Assembly: GCA_019448385.1 (NCBI GenBank)
Contig: JAGTXO010000003.1
Coordinates: 372,001-436,000, forward strand
Source of the DNA: Diacronema lutheri
Taxonomy: Eukaryota > Haptophyta > Pavlovophyceae > Pavlovales > Pavlovaceae
Direction: 5' to 3'
DNA length: 64,000 bases
Numbering within the stretch: the first letter of the stretch is position 1; each line of letters starts with the position of its first letter. The notes under the pieces were generated by a model. It saw only the letters and a program-made list of their open reading frames with translations, did not search any database and was not told where the DNA came from. A program made the position numbers and the translations under genes. This document shows, in pieces, positions 32,573 through 44,843 of the stretch.

Positions 32573-33271
32573 AGAGCGGCAGCACGCCGAAAATCGACCC
32601 GCAGCAGCAGCCCTTTCATGTTGGCCGACAGCGAATTGACTGTGACTCATTTTAAAGGGGTGTATGCCGTTGGGCGGAAGTACCATGAAGTCCAAGGCGC
32701 GCCGCAACGTCCATGGTGTCGGGGATGCAATTTCTCGGTGACCCCGCGCTTGGCGCCGCTGCGCGCCGCGCGCGTCCGCGTAGTCCGCGCGCTCGACGCA
32801 AACGCCGCGTACGTCCATCTACGTGCGTGCGCACCTGAGCGCCGCTGTGCGCGCGCTCCCCTCGCGCCGCGCCGTGCTGGCGCTCATCGTTGCCACTGAT
32901 CCTCGCAGCTTTCACGGCCGCGCGCCGCCGCGAGCCTCGCACGCGGGCGCGACCGTTGTTGGTGCGGCAACATCCGAGCGAGAGACTAGGTCGAGTCATT
33001 CGTGCGGCAGCGCTCTGCTGGCTGGCAGCCGCACCCCTGTGCGCGGAGCGGCTCCCGGGTGGCGCGCAGTTTGCGGCTCCGGCGGACGACGCGCCGTACA
33101 ATCGCGAGCTCGCGGGCGCACTTCCGAGCGAGCTCAACGTCGGCGCTGCCACACGCTCCATGTGCGACCGCATGCGGCGTGGCCTGGGCGCACGCGGCTC
33201 GGCCGTACTCAGTCGCGCAATCGCCCGCTCATCTGCCCCGTCTGCTCTGCGCGCCGCGCGCCGCGCGCAGG
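32573..33271. other. Intergenic / 5' leader between the two giant genes
   Basis: About 700 bp separate the first giant gene from the first confident codon of the second. A short hydrophobic stretch (ALCWLAAAPLCA, near 33015-33050) in another frame could be the signal-peptide exon of the second gene, but I see no in-frame ATG for it. A TTTTAAAGGGG patch lies at about 32650. Confidence 0.4.
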
Positions 33272-36200
33272 ATGCTGCACGAAACGAGTCCTAGCAGCGC
33301 AGTCACTGCAGGGCCGGCCGCCATGCCCAGGCGTAGCTTGGTGAGAGAAGGCGCGGTGGTGAACGCGCTCGTCGTGGAGCCGATACCGCCCCCTTGGCCA
33401 ACCCCGTCGCCGCCCAGCTTGCCTTCGCCACCTTCGGCCCCTCCGCCGCCTCCACCGCCCCCGCCGGCCCCGTCGCCCCCGCTGCCCCCGCCGCCCCCGC
33501 CGCCATTCAGCTGCACGTCGCCTGGCGTCACGGTGACGCTCGCAGTGCTTTTCGACGCCTCCTCATCCGACAACGTTGTCTATCTGCTCGACCGCAACGG
33601 CAACGTGGACGCGCCCGAGTTTGTATACGTGGGCGAGGCGGAGAGTGCAAACGCCCTTTTAAGCAAGAGTTTCTGCCTCGGCCCTGGCGACTACCGGTTT
33701 GGACTGGTCAGCGGCCGCATGCCTGCGCCAGCCCACGCCAGCTCGCGCCTTGCTGGCGTCGCGTCGCTGACACGTTCCGCCCGCCCGTGCGCCCCCTGCG
33801 TCCGCATGTGGACGAGTCGCTCGACGGCCTCATCCTGCCGGCTGCGTGGACGCTTTCCATCGCCGGCGTCCAGGTGGCGAGCGGCGGCCAGTTCGCGGAG
33901 CTTGAGCGCGACACGTTCAACTTTGCGCTCGCTGGCACGCCCATTCCGCCGCCGCCGCCGCCGCCGTCGCCGTGCGGCGGCTCAACCGAAGTGGTGCAGG
34001 TCGCAATCGTGCCGGGAGCGGCGCCGTCCGCGACGGCGTGGGAACTGACCGACGTCGACACGGCGAATGTCATCCTGAACGGGACGGGCCTCACGGGCGG
34101 CGGGTTTGTGTGCGTCGCGCTCGGCACCAACTTACGCTTTGCCACCTACGGCACCGACGGAGAGGGAGGAGGATTTCGCGGGGATTTGACCGTGTCGGCG
34201 GGCCCGCGGCTGGTGAAGGCGGGCGAATTTGCCGGTGGCGAGGCCGTTGACTTCACGGTCGGGCCATACCCGGCGTGCAACGAGGACGAGTTACGCGTGC
34301 GCGTGATCGTCAGGCCCGACAAGTTCCCGTCGGAGACGTCGTGGTCGCTCACTGACACAGACACGAGTACGGCGATCGCGAGCGGCACGACCGGCGAGTA
34401 CTCGCGCTGCGTGCAGACGGCGACCAACCTGCGCTTGGACGTCAGCGACTCGTTCGGTGACGGGCTGTGCTGCGCACACGGCTTTGGATCGTTCTACGTC
34501 GAGGTGGGCGCGTGGCTCGTGGCGGAGGGCGGCGTTTTTAGCTTCAAGGCCAATGCCACCTTGAGCGTCCTGCAGCCGCCGCTGTTGCCCCCACCGCCCA
34601 GCCCGCCGCCTTCACCGCCACCAAGCTCGCCGCCCAGCCCGCCACCGAGCCCGCCGCCGTCGCCGCCGCCATCTCCGCCGCTCTCCCTGCCGCCACCTCC
34701 CGGCTGCTTTGACGAGGCGGGTGAGGAGTGCGCCTTCATCACGTGTTTGAGTAACGATGGGCAAAGTATGTGCAAGCGCACCTGCGAGCTGTGCGGCGCA
34801 GAGCTTCCGCCAAGCCCGCCGCCATCATTGCCGCCCAGCCCGCCGCCCAGGCCGCCGCCCAGCCCGCCGCCCAGCCCGCCGCCCAGCCCGCCGCCTAGCC
34901 CGCCACCCAGCCCGCCGCCCAGGCCGCCGCCTAGTCCGCCGCCCAGCCCGCCATCAAGCCCACCGCCCAGTCCACCGCCGAGTCCGCCACCCAGCCCGCC
35001 GCCCAGCCCGCCGCCCAGCCCGCCGCCCAGCCCGCCGCCCAGCCCGCCGCCCAGCCCGCCGCCATCGCCGCCGCCTAGGCCGCCGCCTAGCCCGCCGCCC
35101 AGCCCGCCACCGAGCTCGCCGCCATCGCCGCCGCCCAGCCCGCCGCCCAGCCCGCCACCCAGCCCGCCGCCCAGCCCGCCGCCCAGCCCGCCGCCCAGCT
35201 CGCCGCCATTGCCGCCGCCCAGCCCGCCGCCTAGCCCGCCGCCACCAAGCTTACCGCCCAGCCCACCGCCGAGTCCGCCACCCAGCCCGCCGCCCAGCCC
35301 GCCGCCCAGCCCGCCGCCCAGCCCGCCGCCCAGCCCGCCGCCCAGGCTGCCACCGAGCCCGCCGCCGAGCCCGCCGCCCAGCCCATTGTCACCGTCACCC
35401 TCGCCAGCCCCGTCGCCTGCGCCATGCATCGACCTTGGTGGCAGCGAGTGCCGTGAGCTGGGGTGCGATTCAGCCTTCGCGCAGGCAAGCTGTCGACTTA
35501 GCTGCGAGCTATGCGCCCTGCCGCCGCCACCACCGCCGGCGCCCGCGCCCGCGCCACCGTCGAGCCCACCGCATTTGTTTTCAGGTGCGAGTGCGCTGTG
35601 CGCCATCGCCGTCACCGGCGTGTTGGCTGACTGGGACAAGAGCGTGACTGCGGGCGTCGAGCGGCGTGAAGCGTTCGCGCGCGCGGTGCAGCGCGGGCTG
35701 GGCGTCGAGCTGACGCCCACCGTCGAGGGGGCGAGCAGCTTCGAACAGAGCAGCGCCGTTGGTAACGCCGTCCCTCGCCGCGACGCGGGCGGCGCGGTCG
35801 GGCTGCGCGCACGGGGCCGGCGCCTGCTCTCGCGCGACGCAGAGCAAGGGGGCGAGCACGGCGGCGCAAACGGCGCCCATGGCGACGCTGGCGCGCTCCA
35901 AGCGACGCGCACGGCGGGGTCGGGCGCCCGCCTCACGTTTACAGTGCGCATCGAGCGCGTGTACGATGCCAACGCGGCGCGATCAAGTTTGCTCGGCCGC
36001 GCGGCCGACGTGTCGTCCGAGGTGGCGCTGGCGCTGGATGAGGTGGTGCTCGAGGCGATGAGCGTCCTCTCCGTGCAGTTAAGCCTGGCACCGCTCCCGC
36101 CGCCGAGCCCGCGCCCACCGCCATCGTGGACAAGCTACGAGCTGCCCGCCATCGGCGCTCTCCTCGCGTCCGCCACGGACGGCGCGCCCGCGCCCGTCGT

Positions 36201-39200
36201 TGCGCGGCTAGGCGCGCTGCTGCGCAACGCGCGCCTCGCGGGCGCGCCGTCCTTCGTCCTGCCGCCCATGGAGCTGCGCGCGCGCAGCATCTCGCTTGTC
36301 CAGCTCAGCGCGGCCGTGCCGCCCGGCTCGACCGTGAGCATCCGCGCGGAGCTGCTCGGCGCCCGGAGCGTCGGCTCGCTCGGCTCATGGGCGATCATCT
36401 ACCCGGAGACGCTCGTCGCGCTGCGCGCCAAGCTGCGCGTCCTCGTGTCCGCGCGCTTGGCCGAGCTGTGGCCGTCGCAGCTGGGCGCCACACCTATGCC
36501 GCAGTACGAGCTGCCGCCTCTCGCGCAGTGGCGGGCGAGCACGCTCGGTGCCGCGCTGTGGGCGCTGCACGTCGAGCGCATCGGCGCGCCCGCGCAGCCG
36601 CAGGTGCAGTGGGCGAATCGCACGGCCGAGCTGCAGCTGCAGCGCTCGCAGCTGGGCGCAGCGCCGAGCAGCACCGTGCTGCTCGCGCTGCTCGAGGGGC
36701 AGCCTGTCGCGCCGGCTGTCGAAGCGCTGCTCGGCAACCTCTCGCTGCCCTCCTTCTTTACGCCCAGTCCGCCGCCGATGCCGCCGCCCTCGCCGCCGCC
36801 CGCGAGCGTGCGCCGCCGAGCGTCCGCTGACGACGGCGCGTGGCCGCTGGTGGGCGTGGCCGACGGCGCGGCGTTGCTGCTGGCCGACGCGCCGGCGCGC
36901 GCGTCCGATGCGAGCGGCGGCGGCGGCGAGCGCTCCGCGCCGCCACCGTCGCACGGCCGGCGCCTCGCGCAGGGTGCGCCCGCCGCGCGCGTGAGCTTCC
37001 GCTTCGCTGAGACGGTGAGCCGCGCAGACCTGGCGATCGCCAACATCAGCGTGCAGAACGCCTCCGATATCGGCACGACCATCTCGACGTCGGTCGTCGT
37101 CGTCGCGGTGGCGAGCGCGGCCGCGTCGATTGTGTCGAGCGCGCTCGCTGCGAACATCGTCGTCTCGGCGGGCTCGTCGTCGGCGAGCGCTGCGGCGGGC
37201 GTCGCGGCGTCGTTTGCGCCAGGCGGCGCGTCGGGCGGTGTGGGCTCTGCGATCGTGCTCTTCTCGCAGCTGCAGTTCATGCACGCGCTCTCGTTCGCGC
37301 CGGTCGAGCTGCCGCGCGCGTACACGCAGTTCCTCGCCTCGTTCCAGTGGGCCAACCTCCTCGTGCTGCGGCTCGGCTCGTGGTCGTGCGAGTCGGACGG
37401 GACGGCGGACGAGCTTGCGCTCAACTACCCGCACCTCTACGCCGCGCTCGACGCGTCGGGCCTGAGCGCCGAGGCGTACTTTGCGTCCAACTCGCAGTCT
37501 GTCCTTGTCGCGCTCGCCGCGGCCATCGTGCTCTCCGCCGGCGCGCACATCGCGTGGCGCGCGCTGCGGGGCGAGGACGTGCCGCCGGCCCTCGCGCCGC
37601 CAAAGTTGCAGGTCGCCGTCGCCTTCGCCGCCTACCAGGGCCTCGCGCTCTCGTGCCTCGTGCTGCTCGTCGCCGGCAGGTGCGATGGCGCGTACGTCGC
37701 CGCCGCGGCGTGCGTCCTCGCGTTTGGGCCGGTGCTCTTCGGCTGTTGGCTGGTGTACGCGCTGTCGTCAAAGGTGATTGGCTCGCCGCTCGTGCTCTGG
37801 CAGCCGTACGACGTAAAGCGCGTGCGCGACCTGCTGCAGCGGATGCGCGAGCGCGACCTGGCCAAGCGGATGCACGCACGCCTCGGCTCCCGCGAGGGCT
37901 TCGCCGAGCGCTGCGCGCTCAAGCTGAGCTCGACCGTGCGCCAACTGCGCCTCGCGCGGATGCTCGTGACGCACACGGGGTTGTGGCGGCCGCGCCACCC
38001 CGCCGAGCCGATGCCCAGCGAGACGACGGCGCTCGCGAGGGCGGCGCGCATCGTCCGAGACTGCGCGCGACCCGTCGAAGCGACGCTCGATCGCCTGCGC
38101 CTGCGCGCGGCGCCGCCGCCGCCCGAGGTGGACGCGGGCGGCGAGAACGGGCAAGCGCTCATCGATCGGCTCGGCCCCATCTTTACGAGCCGCACGGGCC
38201 CACTCGTCCTGCACCTGCCCATCGAGCTCGCACGCGTGCTCGTGCGCACGGCGGTGCTCGTCTGCCTGCCCGTGCGCCTCGCCGACGCATCCGGTGGGAT
38301 GCTGCTCGGGCTTGAGGCGGCGGACGTGGCGATCATCTTGCTTCTCGCGCCTTTCGGCTCGCGCGCGGAGAATTTGACGCGCGGTGTCATCGCGGCGACG
38401 CGCCTTGCGCACATCGGCGTGCTTTTCGGAGGGCGCTGGTCGGGGCTGCAGCCCGTGCGGATCGCACTCGCGGCCGCGCTCGTGCAGATCGGTGCGCTGC
38501 TCGTGCTGAGCGTGCGCGCCGTCACGCAGGCGGTCTCCGAGCTCGCGCGAGCGATCCCGCGCGGCGAGCTCCTCGGCAGCGCGCTCAAGCTCCTCGACGA
38601 CGCGCCCTTCGCCGAGTCGCCCCTCGTGCTCCCCACCGGCGCCAGGCCGACGCGCGAGACGCTCGCGCAGCTGCTGCTCGCGTGCGTCGGCTTCGTCATC
38701 GCCGCCTACCCGAGCGCGAAGGGGACGGCGACCGACGCGGCGAGTCGCGCGTACATCCGCGGCTACCGTCTCGCCGGCCTGCCGCACCCGGGCAGGCGAG
38801 GCGGCTGGGCGAGTGACGTGAGCGCTGCGTGGCGGAAGGCGCGCCGCCGCCTGTGCCGACCGTCGCGCCGCGCTTCCGGCGGCGGCGGCGTGGCTCGCGC
38901 GCGCGCGCCGGCGCACGCGCCGGGGCTCAGCCCGCCGCCCTCGCCGCCGCGGCCTCAACCGCCGCGCGGCCGAGCGTCCGCTCGCGAGGCGGGTGAGGCG
39001 AGCGAGGCGGGCGAGGACGACGACGAGGAGGAGGACGACGAGGCGGCTTTGCTGTACGGCGAAGGAGAGGCGCTCTTGCGCGCGCATGCCAACGGCTGCG
39101 CCGTACTGCAGCAGCACCTGCAGGAGGAGGCACGTGAGCGCTGGCTCGTTGCGCTGTCCGGTGTGGCGGGCAGCCAGGACCGGCCTCCGACGACCGCCGC

Positions 39201-41262
39201 CGCGCTCGAGACGCTCATCGGCGTGGTGGATGCAATGGTGGGCGAGCAGGTCTCGCAGTCCCTCACCGTCGCGTGCGAACTGCGCGGGCTCGGCGGCGAC
39301 TCCGCGACGGTGCTCGTCGAGGCGCTCGCACCGATCGCGCAGCGCGTCTTCGCCAGGTCGATTCGCGCGGACGCGATCAGCGCGCTCTTGCGCGTGCTGC
39401 CCACGCGCGGGCTGCCCGAGATCGAATTGCTCACGCGCGGCGAGGGCAAGCAGAAGGCGGGGGCGCGCGCGGGGCTCTCGGTCGGCGCGGGCCTACGCTC
39501 GGCCGCGGAGATGGTGCTGCGGCGCGGCAGGACGGTCGACGAGCTGCGCGTCTCGCGCTCGATGCCCGCGCGCGTGCAAACCTGGCTGCTCGGAGACGAG
39601 CTGCTCGCGCGCAACCCACGCCTGCGCCGGGCGGTCGATGCGCGCGCCAGGATGGAGGCGGACGGGCGATGCAAGGCGACGGGTATCGATGCAGAGGCGG
39701 GCGCCGTGATGCCGGGCGCGCTCGCGCGCGTGATTCCCGCGCCTGCCGACGCGGAGCACGACAGGCGGGGGCGCGCGTGGCGCGTGCGCGCGCTCGCGCC
39801 CGTGCCGGCGGCGGCGGGTGGCGCGGCACGTGCGCGCCCGGGCCAGGCGCCACGCCAGGCGGACGGGGCCAAGGGCGTGCAGCGCGGGAACGCGAGCTCT
39901 ACCGACGGTGGCGACGAGGACGGCGATGACAGCGCTCGCCCTGCCGCCCGCCGCCCGTCAGATCGGCCTTCCGCCGAGTCGGGCGACGAGCGCGAAGGCA
40001 GCGCGCTCGTCAGCGTGCAGGACGCGCTGCTCTACCTCGCCGCGGCCTCGTCGCCGCACCTGCGCGCGGGCGATGGCGACTCGGCGCTGCGCTCGAGCGA
40101 CGGCCGCGAGACCCGACGCGTGGCATGCTCGCCCGGCGGTGACGCGGCCGAGCTGCTGCTCGCCATCCAAGCGCTGCATCGTCTTTCGATGAGCGCGAGC
40201 ACGAGCGCACTCGGCGACGCCAATGCGCCCAGCGCGTCGCCCGCGGCTGAGCGCGCCACGACAGAATTGGCGCCGAAGGGTGAGACGCCCGCAGCTGATC
40301 ACGTCGCCGCGCGTGCAGCCGATGGCGCGGCCGGAGGCGCGGCGGGTGCCCGTTTGCGCGAGCGCGCGCGCCTCGCGAGGACGGCTGGGGCGCCGACGTC
40401 TGAGCGCGTCCGCCGGCTGCTGCTCGAGCGGCTGGCAGAGGCGGGCGTGCGCCGCTTTTGCATCGCGACGGACGCCGAGGCCGTCGAATGGCTGCGCGTG
40501 CGCCTGCCGATCGCCAGCCTCGACCTTCGCGCGCCGCCAGAGCAGGCGCGGCCGCGGCTGCGCGCGCTGCTGCGTTCGGCGAATGCGCATGGCTGCGCGA
40601 CGCTGCGCTCGATCCTGGCCGATCCCGAGGCACACGGCGTGGACCTCGCGCTCGCGCATTCCTTCGTCGAGGCGGTCTACGAGCTGATCTGGGAGGGGGG
40701 CACGCCTTCGCGCAAGGTCGAGCTGACCGTGCTGCGCGGTCCGAGGCGCGCGCGCCCATCCGCACTGCTGCGCGTGCTCGGCCCGCCGCTCGCGCCGCAC
40801 GTCTCCCTCGCGGCTGTCCGCGCACCAACCGAGGCTGCGCGCGACTCCAACCGACAGGAGGGCGCGCGCAGCACCGCCTCCGAGCCGTCGCTCGTGCGCG
40901 ACGAGTGGACGGCGCGCGCGTGGCTCGTCCACCCGCGCCGGCAGCGCGCGCATCGTGCGGACCTCGCCGCATTCCTTGTCGACCGGCAGGGCGTGCTCGC
41001 CGTGCCGGGCGCGCTGTCCGCACACGAGCTCGCCGCCGAGCTCGAGCGCGCCGCCGACGCGAGCATGGCGCTCGTGCTCGAGCAGGTGGCGGCTGGCGTG
41101 GCCGTCTTTGAGGCATCGCGCACGGCGCAGCCCGGAGCTCATGCTGGCGCTCCGCCGAGCGGGCGAGCGGCACCGCCGCCTACCGCGGACAGCGCTGCGC
41201 AGCCCTCGCCTGCTGGCGTGCCGTACGCGCAACCCTACGACGAGCTCGAGCGTCGGAACTGA
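33272..41262 (+). CDS. Giant membrane protein with GDGxCC beta domains, ShKT-like modules and multi-span C-terminus
   Basis: Proposed exons are 33272(or earlier)-33706 and 33817-41262, about 2,600 residues; the 5' end is uncertain and a signal-peptide exon may lie upstream. The 110-nt intron (GTCAGC to GAG, phase 0) joins YRFGL to SLDGLILP, restoring the first of three similar beta domains; the third shows the motif DSFGDGLCCAHGFGSF. Ser-Pro-rich stalks (34580-34710, 34806-35420) alternate with two ShKT-like six-cysteine modules (CFDEAGEECAFITC and CIDLGGSECRELGC). From about 37060 come several hydrophobic spans (for example SVLVALAAAIVLSAG, LSCLVLLVAG, CVLAFGPVLFGCWLVYAL, DVAIILLLAPFG), then a long charged cytoplasmic part. 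The order resembles large TRP-like membrane proteins of protists, but I cannot assign a family with confidence. A cell-surface or mechanosensory role is only inference. Confidence 0.65.
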
Positions 41263-41328
41263 GGCCAGAGGCTTGCACGATCAACAGGGTGCGCAGCGCG
41301 CAACCTTTGAACATGACCCTCCCCGCTT

Positions 41329-41357
41329 CCCCCCCCCCCCCCCCCCCCCCCCCCCCT
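41329..41357. repeat. Homopolymer C tract between convergent genes
   Basis: A run of 29 C lies 66 bp past the stop of the giant + strand gene and about 100 bp before the stop of the convergent RNA-binding protein gene. It resembles the G tract between the convergent pair at 46358-46396. Confidence 0.85.
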
Positions 41358-41453
41358 ACGGTGGTCAGCGTACGGTGGTCAGGTGACTGCCGCCAGCTTG
41401 AGTGCCCACGTGAAGGCCGTCCGCACGTACGTCAAGAGCAAGCGCTGAGGGCC

Positions 41454-41715
41454 TCACACCTGCCCGGCCGCGTCAACCGGCAGCGCGCCGTACGCACCGT
41501 GCGCCGGGAAGGCGGGCGCACCGCCCTGCGCGCCGAGCGCGTGCCCATAGCCGACGGCGCCGTACGGCCCGGCGGCGGGCGCGGCGCCCCCCGCGCCCGC
41601 GACGTTCGGCGCGTAGGGCGAGGCCGCGGCTGCGTGCGCGAACGGCGCGCGCATCGCGTGAGTGCCAAATGAGCCGCCGCAGCTGCCGCAGCCGCCACAG
41701 CCGCCCGCGCTTGCG

Positions 41716-41759
<44 letters not shown>

Positions 41760-43289
41760 CTGGGCGTGGTGTGCGGCGTATTGTGCGTGCGTGTGCTGCT
41801 GCATCTGGTTGCAAACGAAGAGCATCTCGCGCAACGAGCAGCGCACAAACTCAGGCGAGTTTGGCATCCCGGGTGCAAGCACCGCGTGCGCGGCCGCCGT
41901 GCCGTACGCGGCCGCGCGCGCCGCCTCCGCCTCCGAGCTCAACAGCGCGTACGCATAGCCTTTGCAGCCAGCGGCCGCGCACCGCGCGCGCGCGCAGCGG
42001 GTGGCGCGTGGATCGGACGTGAGAAGGGTGCAGGGGGAGCGGGCCGCGCGATCGGACGCGCCGGCGCGACGCGCGCGGCGTGCGCGAGCGTGCGCACCGG
42101 ACGGCGCGTCTTTCTGGAAGACGAGGCGGATGGCGGAAGGCGGGATCGCCGGCTGCGCGCCGCGCAGGAAGGCGCCGATTGATTCCTCCGTCTGCTCGGC
42201 AGAGAGGCCCTTGATACGCACGCACACCTGGCTGGTTGCGACCAGAGTCGTAGAGAGGTGCGGCGCCAGCTCAAGCGGGTGCGCGATCGCCCAGTCCATC
42301 GCCATCCACGCGTGCGCGCGCCCTGCCGCGCCCGCGCTCGCCACGCTCGCCTGCCCGGCGGCGGCCGCTTTCATGTCGGCTGCGGCCGCCGCCTTCACGT
42401 CGACCCACCGGTTGCCCAGCTGGTGCTTGTCGCGCTTGAGCGCCGCCGCCGCACCCTCTGCCGTCTCAAAGAGCACGAACGCCTCGCCCGTCGACCTACC
42501 GTCCGGGTGCGTAAGAAGCAGCACGCCGCTCGGCGAGCCGCCGCCGCCGACGCCACCGCCGGTCGCCGGCGCGGCCGCGGCCTGCGCGCCGTCGATCGGA
42601 ATACCCGCGAAGAAGGCGGCGAGGTCGGCGGCGGTCGTGGCCCACGGGAGCCCGCGCACCTTCACGACGCGCCGCTCGTCCTCGCCGCCCGCGCCCGCGG
42701 CGGCAGCCGCAGCCGTGTGGCTGGCCGTGACGGCGAGCATCTCGCCCTTGGTCGCCGCGAAGATCTCGATGTAACGGCCGCGCATCTCCTTGCGGTGCAG
42801 GTGTAGCGCGGCGGTCGCGGACTGCTCCGAATCAAACTCGACGTACGCCTCGCCCGTCTGCCGCCCGTCCGCGCGCGTGTTGATCCGCACTGCGACGATC
42901 TCGTGGCCGGCGAAGAACGCGCAGATGTCGTCGCTCGTCGCGCCCCACGGCAGCCCGCGCATCCGCACGAGCGCCTTGGAGCCCTCGGTCGCGCCGGTGG
43001 AGGACTCGCAGCGCTCAAACTCACCCTGCTCCGTCTCGAACACCTCGAGGTACCGCTTCCCCATCACCTGCTTGTTGAGTGCGAGCGCGGCGGCGAGGTG
43101 CTCGACTTGCAGCCGCACAAACGCCTCGCCGCTCGCGTTGTAGCGCAGCGCGACGTCGGCGAGCTCGAGCGTGACGCTCTGGGCGAAAAAATCGCGCACC
43201 TGCTCCTGCGTCGCGGAGTACGGTAGCCCGCGCACGCGCACGTACGCGCGCGCGCTGTCCGTCGACCGCTCGCGCTTCCCGTCAGCCAT
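41454..43289 (-). CDS. ESRP/hnRNP-H-like protein with quasi-RRM domains
   Basis: This is a nuclear RNA-binding protein of the Fusilli/ESRP/hnRNP F-H group, which bind G-rich RNA and steer alternative splicing. Exons are 43289-42098 and 41959-41454 (565 residues). The start at 43289 (MADGKRERSTDS) lies just before the first domain. Three qRRMs begin with the group's diagnostic RGLP motif: RVRGLPYSATQEQV, VRMRGLPWGATSDDI and VKVRGLPWATTAADL. A fourth, more divergent RRM (VRIKGLSAEQTEESI) is split by the 138-nt intron (GTGCGC to AAAG, phase 1), joining DAPSG to YAYALLSSEAEA. The C-terminus is Ala/Gly-rich with an alanine run and CGGCGSCGG. Binding of G runs is notable given the many G tracts in transcripts here. 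A 59-bp divergent spacer separates it from the next gene. Confidence 0.88.
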
Positions 43290-43348
43290 CACGAGGGAGT
43301 GCCCCCACACGGCCCCGAGTTCCGCTTTCAAGTCGACTGCGAGGCGCC
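43290..43348. promoter_or_regulatory. 59-bp divergent promoter region
   Basis: The start codons of the ESRP-like gene and the helical-repeat gene are only 59 bp apart on opposite strands, so both must use this DNA. No element is recognisable. Confidence 0.55.
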
Positions 43349-44710
43349 ATGCTCGTCGAGGCGGCGGCGACGCCACCTGGCCGCGCCCACGACGAGGGCG
43401 TGCTCTCGCGGCTGGAGGACATGCTCACCGCCATGCGCGAGAGCGGCCGACGCGAGGCTCGCTTCCTCCGCGCAGTCGCGTCGCTCGAGTCGATCCTACG
43501 GACGGCGCGCGAGCGGCGGAGCGCGCGAGCGTTCCGCGTCTGGTCGGCGCGCGCGTCCGAGGGCGCGGTGAACGGCGAGCTGATCTTCGAGCGTGGCGTG
43601 CTGATCGACTCGTTCACGCGCGCGCGGCTCAAGGGTGAGCGGGCGAGCGCCGCGACGCTGCACGCCGCACGAGCCCTCGCACTGCGTGCGTGCGCGTGCC
43701 AAGGGCGCCTATCCGCGCGCGCGGCGCTGCGCGCGTGGACGCGCTGGGCGCTGCTCTCCGAGCGCGACTATTTCATGCAGGCGGCGGTGCGCCAGATCGG
43801 CGCCTCGCGCGCCCACTCGCTCGCGCTCGCCAGCAGCGCCTTCCTGGTCGGGCACAATTCGCTCGCCCTCTCGGCGGCGCTCTGCTCCTGGCGGCGCGCC
43901 GTCGACCTCCTCGGCCGCGTGCGCGAGCAGCAGCAGCGCGTGCTCTCGGTGCACGAGAGCGTGCTCGCCGAGCTGCGGTTGCGCGCGCTCCGCGTCCTGT
44001 CGTGCGCCGACGCTTTGCGCACCGCGCACCTCGCGCGCCGCCTGTCGCGGTGGCGGAGCGCCGCGTCGGCCATCGGCGCGGCCGAGATTGCAATCGCGCA
44101 GGCGCGTCACCACGTGCAGGCAGCGCGGCGCGTGTGCGCGCTCGTCGGCTGCCTTGCCGCGCGCGAGGCGACGAACGAGACGCGGCTGCTTCGCGCGCTC
44201 GGTCAATGGGGCCGCACCGTGCGATCGCGCCTCGCCGCCTCCCTCGCGGACGAACGCCGTGCGGCGCAACGGCACGTGCGCGTCGCGCTCGCCGCTTCGG
44301 CGCGCTGGCGCGCGGCCGCCGCCGAATGCCCGGCGCGCGTGGCCGACACGGCGGCCGCGCCACGCGCAGCGGCCATGGATGGCGCGGCGGCCGCGGATGC
44401 GCCCGAGCCCTGCGCGCCCGTCGAGTTGCACCGGCCACACGCGCACAACTGTAGCTGCGCGCGCTCGCCGTCGGCCGCGGCGTCGCTGGACAACGGCGCG
44501 GCCAGCGGGGCGGCCTTAGATCTCTCGCGCGCCGAGCGGAAGCCGCAGCCCTCCGTCGGCACGCCGCACGAGAGCGACGCGCTGCAGCTGCTCCTCGGAG
44601 TCGGCGCTCGCTCGGCTCGGTCGCCGTCGGCCATTGGGGGCTCAGAGGCCCTCGGCGCCGCGCTGCGCGAGGGCCACCCGCCGGACCTCTCGCGCCATTT
44701 CACCTTGTGA
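43349..44710 (+). CDS. Alpha-helical Trp-repeat protein, Sfi1-like
   Basis: I recognise no named family with certainty. The 453-residue protein is almost wholly helical and carries regularly spaced Leu-x6-Trp type repeats: AFRVWSARAS, ALRAWTRWAL, ALCSWRRAVD, LSRWRSAAS, LGQWGRTVR and ASARWRAAA, about 30-60 residues apart. This matches the pattern of Sfi1-type repeats, which bind centrin along a long helix at basal bodies and centrosomes. The last 130 residues are disordered. The start is the first Met of the open frame and is placed close to the divergent ESRP-like gene. A basal-body role is inferred; the flagellar genes elsewhere in the window show that such a structure is likely present. Confidence 0.6.
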   Translation: MLVEAAATPPGRAHDEGVLSRLEDMLTAMRESGRREARFLRAVASLESILRTARERRSARAFRVWSARASEGAVNGELIFERGVLIDSFTRARLKGERASAATLHAARALALRACACQGRLSARAALRAWTRWALLSERDYFMQAAVRQIGASRAHSLALASSAFLVGHNSLALSAALCSWRRAVDLLGRVREQQQRVLSVHESVLAELRLRALRVLSCADALRTAHLARRLSRWRSAASAIGAAEIAIAQARHHVQAARRVCALVGCLAAREATNETRLLRALGQWGRTVRSRLAASLADERRAAQRHVRVALAASARWRAAAAECPARVADTAAAPRAAAMDGAAAADAPEPCAPVELHRPHAHNCSCARSPSAAASLDNGAASGAALDLSRAERKPQPSVGTPHESDALQLLLGVGARSARSPSAIGGSEALGAALREGHPPDLSRHFTL

Positions 44711-44758
44711 GTTGTCGCGCTCATCTCGCGCGGGCCTCGCGCGCGCTCACAGAATTTT

Positions 44759-44785
44759 ATTATTGGGAATAATCAATTTTAAAAT
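44759..44785 (+). promoter_or_regulatory. AT-rich palindromes upstream of the sulfotransferase gene
   Basis: Two adjoining palindromes, ATTATT-GGG-AATAAT (44759-44773) and ATTTTAAAAT (44776-44785), form an AT island in otherwise GC-rich DNA, 59-85 bp before the start codon. It is a good candidate for a core promoter or factor-binding site. Confidence 0.45.
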
Positions 44786-44843
44786 CTGGCCTTGCACCGC
44801 GCAAAGCGCGACGCGATGAACCGGCCATGACCGGCGTGGAGGC

